Assembly: GCF_005885635.1 (NCBI RefSeq)
Contig: NZ_VATY01000003.1
Location: forward strand, 538,507-602,506
Reading direction: 5' to 3'
From: Maribacter algarum (ex Zhang et al. 2020)
Lineage (GTDB): Bacteria; Bacteroidota; Bacteroidia; Flavobacteriales; Flavobacteriaceae
DNA length: 64,000 nucleotides
Shown: positions 1 through 7,472 of the stretch, one piece after another
Position numbering within the stretch: position 1 is the stretch's first letter
Layout of the letters: every line of letters starts with the position of its first letter
Notes under the pieces: generated by a model
Database searches by the model: none
What the model saw: only the letters and a program-made list of their open reading frames with translations
What the model was told of the DNA's origin: nothing
Made by a program: the position numbers and the translations under genes

Positions 1-2
1 TT

Positions 3-2744
3 GGTGCAGGAACTGCGGTAGATCCTTTTGAAATTGCACCTTCAGGAACTAATGGGTGGTTTCTTCAAACAGACACTGCTGGTGATGTTGTATGGGCCGA
101 GTTACCGCCTGCCACGAGCGGTGGGGTGCTAACGGATGGTTTAACCATTGTGGGAACAGGCGCTGCAATAGCATCACAACTAAGTGTACCCGCAGGTGGA
201 ATATCAACTACAGAAATTGCAAATGCTACGATTCTCGGAGAAGACTTAGCACAAATGGCTGCTACTGACGGGCAAGTACTAGCTTGGGATGGTGCTGGAG
301 GTATATGGGCACCTTCAAGTGCCGGGGGAACTGGAGGTTCTACTGAGTTGGTAGATGGTATTACGCTAACAGGAGACGGAACACTTGGAAATGAGTTTAA
401 GATTGAACCCTCAGCGACTAATGGACAATTTCTTAGTACAGACGCTACTGGAGACGTAGTATGGGCCAACTTACCCCCAAGTGGAGGATCAGCTCTTTTC
501 GATGCCAACACCATTTCAGGAACTGGAGTAGCCGGCGATGAATACACTGTGGCAGATGATGGAATTATAACCACAAAAATCTTAGATGGTAACGTCACTC
601 CTATAAAAATTGAACCTTCGGCGACGGTTAATCAAGTTTTAACCACAACAGCAACAGGAACGGCTTGGGCGGACTTACCACCTAGTGGGGGGACAGCACT
701 TTTCGACCCAAATACCATTTCAGGAACTGGTGTAACCGGCGATGAATATACCGTAGCGGATGATGCTATTACAACAACTAAAATAGAAAACGCAACTATA
801 CTTGCCGAAGACCTCAATGATATGGGTGCTACTGCAGATGGAGACATCATCAAATGGAATACAACCTTAAACGCTGGTGCAGGTGGATGGGAAGTAGGAG
901 TAAATGCGGGTCATACAGGTGCTGCTAAATCCATATTTCTGGCCGATGCTAGTGGTAATCCAACACAGGCTTTTCATCCTACAAACTCAAGTCCAAGTTT
1001 GGTATGGGATTATGAGGCAAGAGTAGTTTTTGGAACGGCCTATGGCGCACTTGGAGTTGGTTTGGACGGTGCCACCTTTAACAACGAAGTGAAGATGCAG
1101 GTTGTAGATAATGTATTTGGAGGTCTCTCGTACCCTATGCAGGTTCAAAATAATACTAATGGTAGTAGTTCAACCGCAATATTGTTTTCAACTGGTGGTG
1201 GTTTAGCTCATGGTAAAGGCGCCCTTGCCTTTCAAAACACCGGAGGTCAAGGTATAGGTGATTTTCATTTTTTAAATGATGCGAATGCAGATACTTCAAA
1301 TGCCGAACTAAATGATAAAGCATTTACAGTCAAAAGCAACAAAGATATTGTTCTATATGGAGGCATTGAAGTTGAAGGCACAGGGCCTGGAACTGGTCTC
1401 GGCACTGCAAATCAAGTACTAAGCTCGACAGGTGCGGGCGTACAATGGGTAACTCCTACTGGAGCTGTATCGGACACTGATATAAATGATGGATTGTCAG
1501 ATTATGGTACTACAGTAGGTTATAATGTAAATGTAGATGATTCGACGATAGAATTAATGTCCGACCAATTAAGAATAAAGCCCGCCACTCTTCCAGCAGT
1601 AGACCCTACTACACAGGTTTTAACTACTGATAAAGATTCAGGAGCAATTGAATGGAAAGACTTTAACGAAACTACAGTCCCAGTAGGAACGGCTGATAAT
1701 CAAGTAATCAAATGGAATAACACATCTATGACCTGGGAATTAGGTACTGATAACTCCGGAGCACCCACTCTTACAGATGGAAATATATATGTTGGAAATG
1801 TTTCAAATCAGGCAATCAGCGTACCTATGTCCGGCGATGCATTAATAGATAATACCGGAGAATTAACAATACAAGCAAATGCAATAGAAAACAATATGCT
1901 TGATAAAGCTGCTATCCCCCTAAGTGGATTTGCAAATGCTACAGCCGATATAAATATGGGGGGATTCAAAATAACCAACGTGATTGACCCTACAGCTGAT
2001 CAAGAAGTTGCCACAAAAAAATACGTTGATGATAACGCAGGCAGCAACCTTTCGAATGCAAATCTCTCACAAACTGCCACTGATTTAGTAAGAACCTACG
2101 AAATACCTAATAATACGCAAAGTCTTGTATTTTCCGGTCTTGGTAGAGTAGGGATTGGTAATGGAGCTAATCCACCTCAAAACAAATTACATGTTGCTGG
2201 AGCTATTCGGAGTGAAGGAATATTAAATTCTGATGGAGATAATAACAACCCTTCGTATCGATTTAGTGGTGATACTGATACTGGAATGTTTTGGCGAGCA
2301 GCAGATGAAATTGGATTCTCCGTTGGGACTATTGAAGCCGCATCCATTCAACAACTTGGGGCAAGTTCAAAAGTCGTGATAAACCAAAGTTTAGAACTTG
2401 ATGGGCAATTGCTAGATGAAAGTAATGTCGCCGGAAGTCCTGGGCAAGTGCTTACTGCAACATCAACTGGGACCGATTGGGCTAATTCCACGGGAGCTGC
2501 TCAACAAGGTAAAATTCTAGCTGTTACAGGAACCGCTGGGGCATATACCATAACAGTTACTGGACAAACTTCAACAAACTATATCATAAATACTAGTGTT
2601 GTCGAAAATACCGCAGGTAACCCAATATTGTTGCAAATAACTAGTCAAACCGCCACAGACTTTTCGGTTCAGATTTATGAATTTATTGCAGGCGTACCAA
2701 CTCCTTCTAATGCCACGTGGTTTTATACAATATTCAACCCATAG
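3..2744 (+). CDS. Large repetitive fibre/adhesin-like exported protein, 5'-partial
   Basis: The reading frame is open to the left edge, so the start is outside the window; 913 codons are visible and a GTG at 126 is only an internal codon. Bases 27-110 encode a clear copy of a repeat seen again near 396-480 and 603-680 (pattern F/I-K-I-x-P-S-x-T-N-G-x-F-L-x-T-D-x-x-G-D-V-V-W-A-x-L-P-P). A second repeat, with core NTISGTGVTGDEYTVADD, occurs at about 508-560 and 712-765, 204 bases (68 codons) apart. Many short QVL-x(5-9)-W motifs follow. Further on there is a tail-fibre-like motif (ATKKYVDDN, near 2010), then a C-terminal cassette (NKLHVAG, then PSYRF, then DEIGFSVG) that reappears in the protein at 5955. 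No enzyme motif is visible. Composition is rich in T, G, N, D and A, as in secreted beta-rich fibres. It lies 7 bases before a T9SS type B protein. A role as surface fibre or adhesin is inference. Confidence 0.75.
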   Translation, partial: GAGTAVDPFEIAPSGTNGWFLQTDTAGDVVWAELPPATSGGVLTDGLTIVGTGAAIASQLSVPAGGISTTEIANATILGEDLAQMAATDGQVLAWDGAGGIWAPSSAGGTGGSTELVDGITLTGDGTLGNEFKIEPSATNGQFLSTDATGDVVWANLPPSGGSALFDANTISGTGVAGDEYTVADDGIITTKILDGNVTPIKIEPSATVNQVLTTTATGTAWADLPPSGGTALFDPNTISGTGVTGDEYTVADDAITTTKIENATILAEDLNDMGATADGDIIKWNTTLNAGAGGWEVGVNAGHTGAAKSIFLADASGNPTQAFHPTNSSPSLVWDYEARVVFGTAYGALGVGLDGATFNNEVKMQVVDNVFGGLSYPMQVQNNTNGSSSTAILFSTGGGLAHGKGALAFQNTGGQGIGDFHFLNDANADTSNAELNDKAFTVKSNKDIVLYGGIEVEGTGPGTGLGTANQVLSSTGAGVQWVTPTGAVSDTDINDGLSDYGTTVGYNVNVDDSTIELMSDQLRIKPATLPAVDPTTQVLTTDKDSGAIEWKDFNETTVPVGTADNQVIKWNNTSMTWELGTDNSGAPTLTDGNIYVGNVSNQAISVPMSGDALIDNTGELTIQANAIENNMLDKAAIPLSGFANATADINMGGFKITNVIDPTADQEVATKKYVDDNAGSNLSNANLSQTATDLVRTYEIPNNTQSLVFSGLGRVGIGNGANPPQNKLHVAGAIRSEGILNSDGDNNNPSYRFSGDTDTGMFWRAADEIGFSVGTIEAASIQQLGASSKVVINQSLELDGQLLDESNVAGSPGQVLTATSTGTDWANSTGAAQQGKILAVTGTAGAYTITVTGQTSTNYIINTSVVENTAGNPILLQITSQTATDFSVQIYEFIAGVPTPSNATWFYTIFNP

Positions 2745-2751
2745 AAGAAAC

Positions 2752-3903
2752 ATGAGAAAAGTACTTCACATAATTATCGGTTTCTGGGCAATATGTACAA
2801 ACGCCCAAACCGCCCTATACAACTCTGGCAATATGCAAATTCATGACCAAGGTCAAATGGGTTTTCATATTGACCTCATCAATGACGGGTCTTTTGATGA
2901 AAATTTAGGGTTAGCCGGTTTTTATGGTGATTTACCGCTGAATGTTTCTGGTGCTTTTGCTACAACTTTCTTTGACTTGGAGATTTCAAACCCTGATAAC
3001 GTGACTTTGAATACGAGTTTGAATTCAAGTAACAATACCAATTTTATCATTGGTAACTTCAATACTCCAAGAGCACAAACGGACAATTACCTCAACTTCT
3101 TACAAAATGCGACCAACAATGGTAGCGGCGATATCTCAAAAGTAGATGGCTATGCAGCCATCAGTAATCAACAGAATTTTACGTTCCCTGTGGGTGATGC
3201 AACTCAACTACGACAATTGGTTCTAAATTCTACCGCGGTAAATACTTTTGCAAAATGTGCTTACTTTTTTGAAGACCCTAGTAGTCCGTCGACCTTTCCA
3301 AATGGTTTTAACACCAATACTAAAGTGGCCAGTTTGGGTGCTATCAGCACCACTGAATTTTGGCGTTTGGAAGGTAGCGTACCCTCGACCATTCAAATTA
3401 CATGGAATGATCGTAGTAATATAGGAGCTTTGGTAACGGATGTAACCCGACTGGGCATCGTGGGCTGGCGAAAATCAAGCAGTCAATGGGTCAGTATCGG
3501 AACCAATGGTGCCGTTGGTGACCTTTCGCAAGGCTTTGTTAGTTCCGTTAGTTTTATACCGGATGATTATGAGGTGATTACATTTGGGGATAGTTTAGGA
3601 GAAGCTACCGAACTGATTAATCCAGATAACTTTTTGGTGACACCCAATGGAGATGGTATAAATGATTCTTTAGTAATCCCAGAGACTGATTTATCACCTA
3701 ACAATTCAATTCAAATTTTTGACCGTTATGGTCTGAAGGTTTTTGAAATGAACAACTACACAAATGAATTCAATGGTTTTGCGACAACAAGTAATTTTGT
3801 GATTGCAAAGGATAAGGGGCTTCCTACTGGGGTTTATTTCTATATTCTCTCTTTGGATGACATTGACCTAGATTTTCAAGGATTCCTTTATTTAGCACGA
3901 TAA
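2752..3903 (+). CDS. T9SS type B sorting domain protein (gliding motility-associated C-terminal domain)
   Basis: An exported protein of 383 residues. The start is the ATG at 2752, which gives a normal signal peptide (MRKVLHIIIGFWAICTNAQ) seven bases after the preceding stop; the frame is open further upstream but inside the neighbour gene. The last ~90 residues carry the hallmark of the type B sorting signal: FLVTPNGDGINDSLVIP, then IQIFDRYGLKVFE, then LPTGVYFYILSL and a final QGFLYLAR. In this family the domain directs export through the type IX secretion system and surface attachment. The N-terminal ~290 residues have no named domain that I recognise but are clearly paralogous to the protein at 8417 (shared ALxNxGxxxIHDxGxxGFHxDLINDG, KVDGYAA, FPVG/FPIG, FWxxxxxxPSxxxxTW). 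Likely co-transcribed with the fibre gene upstream. Confidence 0.9.
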   Translation: MRKVLHIIIGFWAICTNAQTALYNSGNMQIHDQGQMGFHIDLINDGSFDENLGLAGFYGDLPLNVSGAFATTFFDLEISNPDNVTLNTSLNSSNNTNFIIGNFNTPRAQTDNYLNFLQNATNNGSGDISKVDGYAAISNQQNFTFPVGDATQLRQLVLNSTAVNTFAKCAYFFEDPSSPSTFPNGFNTNTKVASLGAISTTEFWRLEGSVPSTIQITWNDRSNIGALVTDVTRLGIVGWRKSSSQWVSIGTNGAVGDLSQGFVSSVSFIPDDYEVITFGDSLGEATELINPDNFLVTPNGDGINDSLVIPETDLSPNNSIQIFDRYGLKVFEMNNYTNEFNGFATTSNFVIAKDKGLPTGVYFYILSLDDIDLDFQGFLYLAR

Positions 3904-3914
3904 GAATTCTGCTA

Positions 3915-3934
3915 AATACCGTAATTGCGGTATT
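3915..3934 (+). terminator. Weak hairpin after the first T9SS type B gene
   Basis: A 7-bp stem (AATACCG / CGGTATT) with a six-base loop lies 12 bases after the stop codon. It is followed by an A-rich, not U-rich, stretch on the plus strand, so intrinsic termination is doubtful. It may instead be a transcript-end or processing hairpin. Confidence 0.35.
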
Positions 3935-4001
3935 AAAAACGAAGAATCTATCACTTCAAAACTTTGAATTCAAGACATAATAAGACATATTTGTAAGTTT
4001 T

Positions 4002-4022
4002 ATACTACAATAATTGTAGTAT
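4002..4022. promoter_or_regulatory. Perfect palindrome, possible operator
   Basis: Nine-base arms ATACTACAA and TTGTAGTAT are separated by TAA, with no mismatch. The site lies 58 bases before a TAGCTTTG -7 box and 92 bases before the ATG of the next gene. Position and symmetry suit a repressor or activator site, but no regulator gene is adjacent. Confidence 0.4.
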
Positions 4023-4079
4023 TCACAACAATTACCTAAGTCTAGACAACATATAATTTCTCAGCCATAGCTCTCCTGT

Positions 4080-4087
4080 TAGCTTTG
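4080..4087 (+). promoter_or_regulatory. Probable -7 box for the small fibre-protein genes
   Basis: TAGCTTTG matches the Bacteroidota TAnnTTTG -7 element and lies 26 bases before the ATG at 4114. No TTG lies 17-23 bases upstream, so the -33 element is absent or degenerate. Confidence 0.45.
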
Positions 4088-4113
4088 TTCATATTAGGAA
4101 CTACTTACGCCAA

Positions 4114-5043
4114 ATGAACTTTAACAGATTTCTATTCCTCATTTTTATGATAACTTCTGCCTGCGCTATTGGGCAGGTTAAAGTGGGTGATAATATCAAC
4201 ACCATTGATGGTAGTTCTATACTTGAGCTCGAAAGCCGCAACAAAGCACTAGTTATTACGCGTTTAACAGATGCTGAGATGAATGACATAGCGCCTTTAA
4301 ATGGTGCTCTGGTCTATAATACGGATCTCAAATGTATTTTCGTTTTCGAGGGAGCCACATGGAAAAGTCTTTGCAATTCTGAAATTTCAGTTACTTCAGC
4401 ACTGGTAGCACCTTCAGCTCCGGGAATTGGTGATTTATGGCTTGATGAGACAGATAATAAAGTTAATGTGTGGGATGGAACCGCTTGGCTACCTATCACT
4501 AAAAACCCTAGAACGGGAACAGGTATTCCGAACAACACTACAATAACAGATGCTCTTGCAGGTGACATTTATATAGACCAAGTATCTGGCAATATTTTCA
4601 CTTACAATGGCACAACTTGGATTGACCAAACGGTTTCTACAACAAACGGACTTAGTGAAACTCAAAACAATGTTTTTGAATTAGGCGGTTCTTTGACCAA
4701 ACCTACTGAAATTACTACAGATACCAATAATACACTAGCCATAGCTGGATTGGAAGAAGTCATTGATAACAACAATCCGATTGTTACGGTGGAACCAGCT
4801 ACTGGAGTTTTACGAAAAACATCAGTTTCAGCATTTTTACAACAAGATGAGATTCTGATTATCGCTAATGAGGGTCAAACACAATTTACGCCTCCCCTCT
4901 TAATTACAAGTTCAAAAAAAATAAACGTGTATCGTAACGGAGTAAAATTAGGCTACACCATAATTGACAATACTACTATCGAATTGCAAGCCCCTGTGTT
5001 CTGTTATCAAAATGATGAAATCAGAATCGTACAATTTTATTAA
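4114..5043 (+). CDS. Exported modular protein with three 20-residue W-motif repeats
   Basis: Encodes 309 residues with a signal peptide ending near residue 20 (MNFNRFLFLIFMITSACAIG). After it comes a short region (GSSILELESRNKALVITRL) resembling N-termini of flavobacterial surface proteins. Three repeats follow, each exactly 20 residues: GALVYNTDLKCIFVFEGATW (64-83), GDLWLDETDNKVNVWDGTAW (106-125) and GDIYIDQVSGNIFTYNGTTW (150-169). The last ~45 residues (INVYRNGVKL to the end) match the C-terminus of the next protein at 5073. No catalytic motif or sorting domain is visible, so it probably reaches the surface by partnering with another protein of the locus; that is inference. Only 29 bases separate it from the next gene. 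Confidence 0.7.
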   Translation: MNFNRFLFLIFMITSACAIGQVKVGDNINTIDGSSILELESRNKALVITRLTDAEMNDIAPLNGALVYNTDLKCIFVFEGATWKSLCNSEISVTSALVAPSAPGIGDLWLDETDNKVNVWDGTAWLPITKNPRTGTGIPNNTTITDALAGDIYIDQVSGNIFTYNGTTWIDQTVSTTNGLSETQNNVFELGGSLTKPTEITTDTNNTLAIAGLEEVIDNNNPIVTVEPATGVLRKTSVSAFLQQDEILIIANEGQTQFTPPLLITSSKKINVYRNGVKLGYTIIDNTTIELQAPVFCYQNDEIRIVQFY

Positions 5044-5072
5044 ACAATAATTATTAAATAAACCCCTTTATC

Positions 5073-5789
5073 ATGAGAATTTTAAATTATCAAAAACTAG
5101 CAAAATTAGGCGTATTTGCAATCGCCATGTTGACATTTGGTCTTGCAAATGCACAAACAACTACAGGAGATATCGCAAAAGAAGCGGATATCGTACCCGG
5201 AACTACGGTTCTTAACGGAGCCGTTAGAGTAATCGATAACAAGGGTACTATTAAGTACTTGCAATCGGCAAATGGTATTACAATGCTTTCGAATACCACT
5301 GATGACGTTACAACCACAACGTGGCAATTAGGTGGTACGTTGACCAATGGGACTATTATCGATGTTGACGGTAATGTTTTTGCCATTGATGGTATTCCTT
5401 TGGTAGATACCGCAACCGAGAACGCTTCTACGGATGCGACAGACGCATCAACTTCAGCAACGGCGACCGGGACTGGATATGCCATCTTGGTTCGTGATGA
5501 AGCAACTGGTGAAACCAAAAAACTGTTAGCTACTGATTTGTTAGATAGCGGTCACCAAGCTTTTACTACAACAGCAGCTCAAGTTGCAGCCCCAGATTTT
5601 CTACTTACCGGAGCACCAGTTTTGCCAGAGTTTAGTAAAGTATGGGTATATCGTAACGGAGCGAAATTGATAGCGAACTTAGATTATACCGTAGCTGGAT
5701 CGACTGTGACTTTAGTACCACAAACGGCGATTCCAAATGATTGGTCTCTTTTCGAAAACGATGTTATTGAAGTCCAATATGTCAAATAA
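5073..5789 (+). CDS. Exported small modular protein of the fibre locus
   Basis: Encodes 238 residues with a typical signal peptide (cleavage predicted after ...FGLANA, near residue 27). It shares two segments with neighbours: VIDNKGT at about 53-59, also found at 33-39 of the protein at 5955, and a C-terminal domain VWVYRNGAKL...ENDVIEVQYVK that matches the end of the protein at 4114 (both have VYRNGxKL, then a short beta-rich stretch and a final ND/E-I-x-V-x-Y). The middle is low in complexity and rich in A, T and D. No enzyme, membrane or sorting motif is visible. The role is unknown; it is probably a subunit or tip of the same surface structure. Confidence 0.65.
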   Translation: MRILNYQKLAKLGVFAIAMLTFGLANAQTTTGDIAKEADIVPGTTVLNGAVRVIDNKGTIKYLQSANGITMLSNTTDDVTTTTWQLGGTLTNGTIIDVDGNVFAIDGIPLVDTATENASTDATDASTSATATGTGYAILVRDEATGETKKLLATDLLDSGHQAFTTTAAQVAAPDFLLTGAPVLPEFSKVWVYRNGAKLIANLDYTVAGSTVTLVPQTAIPNDWSLFENDVIEVQYVK

Positions 5790-5828
5790 TTAGGCCGCTC
5801 AAGATAAATGGTTAACTAATTTATGTGT

Positions 5829-5868
5829 GGAATATATTTTAGGAAGAGTATTCCCTAAAATATATTCC
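5829..5868 (+). repeat. Perfect 15-bp inverted repeat, strong hairpin
   Basis: The arms GGAATATATTTTAGG (5829-5843) and CCTAAAATATATTCC (5854-5868) are exact reverse complements with a ten-base loop. The hairpin lies 39 bases after one fibre-locus gene and 86 before the next. It lacks a downstream U-run, so a transcript-stability or attenuation element fits better than a simple terminator. Confidence 0.6.
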
Positions 5869-5954
5869 GGATGTAAATAAGACCGTATAAACCCTTTGAA
5901 TTTTAAAATCCCGGTTTATCAACTCTATTTTGATAATAAGGATAACAAATACCA

Positions 5955-6953
5955 ATGTCAAAACTGAATCACATTCTAATTTCCAGAAAGCTCTTTTTTG
6001 GTCTACTTGTTCTTTTAATTCAAGTGGTGGGCCATTCCCAAGAGGAAACGGTTATTGACAATAAGGGGACATTAATTACAGTAAGAAATAATGTTGTCAC
6101 TACAGCGGCAATAGCTCCAACCAATCCCATTGAAGACGATATCTGGTTCGACACTACCGTTGGAGAAACCAAAGTCTATGACGGAACGGTCTGGAAAGAC
6201 ATTGCGCATATTGGCACTACAGGGTCTATTTTCTTTGCTGGAACCGATGGTACTCCAACAGAAGATAATTCCCAACTTTTTTGGGATAATACAAATAATA
6301 GATTAGGTGTCGGTACAAATTCGCCCACCAATAAATTAGAGGTTGCCGGAGCGACCCTAACTCAGGGCGTTCTCAATTCCAATGGTACTGCCGGTGACCC
6401 CTCTTACCGATTTTCAAATGACATAAACACAGGTTTATTTAGACCTGCAGCTGATGAAATAGGATTTAGTGTAGGGGGAATAGAGGCCATGAATATTGAT
6501 GAAACGGCTGGCAACACTACTGTGATCATCAATGAAACTATAGATTTGGGTGGACAGTTACTTGATGAAAACGATTCTGCAGGAACTGTAGGCCAGGTTT
6601 TAACCGCAACGGCAACAGGAACGGAATGGACGAGTAATATCAATCCAATAAAGGCAATAGGAAAGGTATCTGCAGGTGGTGTGGCAATTCGTATGACAAC
6701 AGGGGTAACCGTGAATCGTTTAAGTCGCGGTTACTATCGAATCACCTTACCAGCAGGTTTAGTTAGCGATGCAAATTATATCATTCAAGTATCTCAATTA
6801 GGCCGCGGTGGTGCAGGAAACGATGACCCAGGAATCTCATATAACAATCAAAACACCACATTTTTTGATGTTATCATTGGAGATAATGATAACGGAGGTA
6901 GTGATAGAGCCAGATTTGATGGGGAGTTCATGTTCACCATTTTAGATTTATAG
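5955..6953 (+). CDS. Exported mini-fibre protein sharing the C-terminal cassette of the large fibre
   Basis: Encodes 332 residues with a signal peptide (hydrophobic FFGLLVLLIQVVG, then HSQ). The order is VIDNKGT (33-39), one W-motif (DDIWFDTTVGETKVYDGTVW, 61-80), then a cassette from about 95 to 230 (NKLEVAG, PSYRF, GLFRPAADEIGFSVGGIEA, DLGGQLLDEN, GQVLTATATGTEW). This cassette lines up residue by residue with the C-terminal third of the large fibre that ends at 2744. The last ~100 residues are a beta-rich head (YYRITLPAGL, NYIIQVSQLG, ending FMFTILDL) that also resembles the large fibre's end. Such tails are typical of trimeric fibre tips, but trimerisation here is inference. The next gene begins two bases after the stop. 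Confidence 0.7.
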   Translation: MSKLNHILISRKLFFGLLVLLIQVVGHSQEETVIDNKGTLITVRNNVVTTAAIAPTNPIEDDIWFDTTVGETKVYDGTVWKDIAHIGTTGSIFFAGTDGTPTEDNSQLFWDNTNNRLGVGTNSPTNKLEVAGATLTQGVLNSNGTAGDPSYRFSNDINTGLFRPAADEIGFSVGGIEAMNIDETAGNTTVIINETIDLGGQLLDENDSAGTVGQVLTATATGTEWTSNINPIKAIGKVSAGGVAIRMTTGVTVNRLSRGYYRITLPAGLVSDANYIIQVSQLGRGGAGNDDPGISYNNQNTTFFDVIIGDNDNGGSDRARFDGEFMFTILDL

Positions 6954-6954
6954 C

Positions 6955-7467
6955 ATGAAAAAGTTTCTTTTTTTAGTATTAATAGTTGGTAGTGTTCGTT
7001 GCGGAATGGCACAAATTGACCCAGAACTTTTAGTAAACATTTCTTCTGCGACCTCCGCGGAGATGCTCAATATTACAACGGAAACAGAAGGGTCATTGGT
7101 TTTTAATACCGATGATAAACGTATTTATGAATTCGATGGTATCAATTGGCTACGCCTTGAAGTAGAAGGAAATGCATTGGTGGAAAATAAAACCGCTAAT
7201 TATCAAATAACCGCAATTGATGCTGGAAAAGTTTTTGTTTTTGATAGTGCCACCGATGTAAGTTTGACGATACCGAGCGGTTTATCTGTGGGATACAACA
7301 TCAGTGTCTATCAAATTGGTGATGGTCAAGTAACCATAAGAGGAGGGTCCGGAGTTACCATAGAAAATCGATTATCCAGATTTAAAACCGCAGGAAAAAA
7401 TGCTGGTGTTGGATTAATCTGCACAGCATCTGATACTTTTCACCTTACAGGAGACCTAAAAAAATAG
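6955..7467 (+). CDS. Small exported protein with W-motif
   Basis: Encodes 170 residues. The signal peptide is MKKFLFLVLIVGSVRCGMAQ; the Cys at 16 is not in a good lipobox, and cleavage after GMA is more likely. It has one copy of the locus-specific 20-residue motif (GSLVFNTDDKRIYEFDGINW, 46-65). After it comes a beta-rich region (NYQITAIDAGKVFVF, SLTIPSGLSVGYNISVYQIG, GQVTIRGGSGVTIE) of the kind found at phage and bacterial fibre tips. It starts two bases after the previous stop and is followed five bases later by the next gene, so it is translationally linked within an operon. Function unknown. Confidence 0.65.
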   Translation: MKKFLFLVLIVGSVRCGMAQIDPELLVNISSATSAEMLNITTETEGSLVFNTDDKRIYEFDGINWLRLEVEGNALVENKTANYQITAIDAGKVFVFDSATDVSLTIPSGLSVGYNISVYQIGDGQVTIRGGSGVTIENRLSRFKTAGKNAGVGLICTASDTFHLTGDLKK

Positions 7468-7472
7468 TAGTT

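Noticed and set aside
65-598. A 177-codon open frame on the minus strand across the first fibre repeat
   Set aside because: It is antisense to a repetitive Thr/Gly-rich frame and reads as Ser/Pro/Val-rich shadow sequence; no start signal or family match.
126-2744. GTG at 126 as the true start of the first gene
   Set aside because: The frame is open to the left edge and bases 27-110 encode another copy of the same protein repeat, so the gene is 5'-truncated by the window.
2677-2751. Upstream extension of the T9SS type B gene to 2677
   Set aside because: It would overlap the preceding gene by 68 bases and bury the signal peptide; the ATG at 2752 gives a normal one.
5090-5518. A 142-codon minus-strand frame opposite the exported protein at 5073
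   Set aside because: Shadow of an Ala/Thr/Asp-rich gene; composition (Val, Ser, Ala) is what the complement would give, and no neighbour shares its strand.
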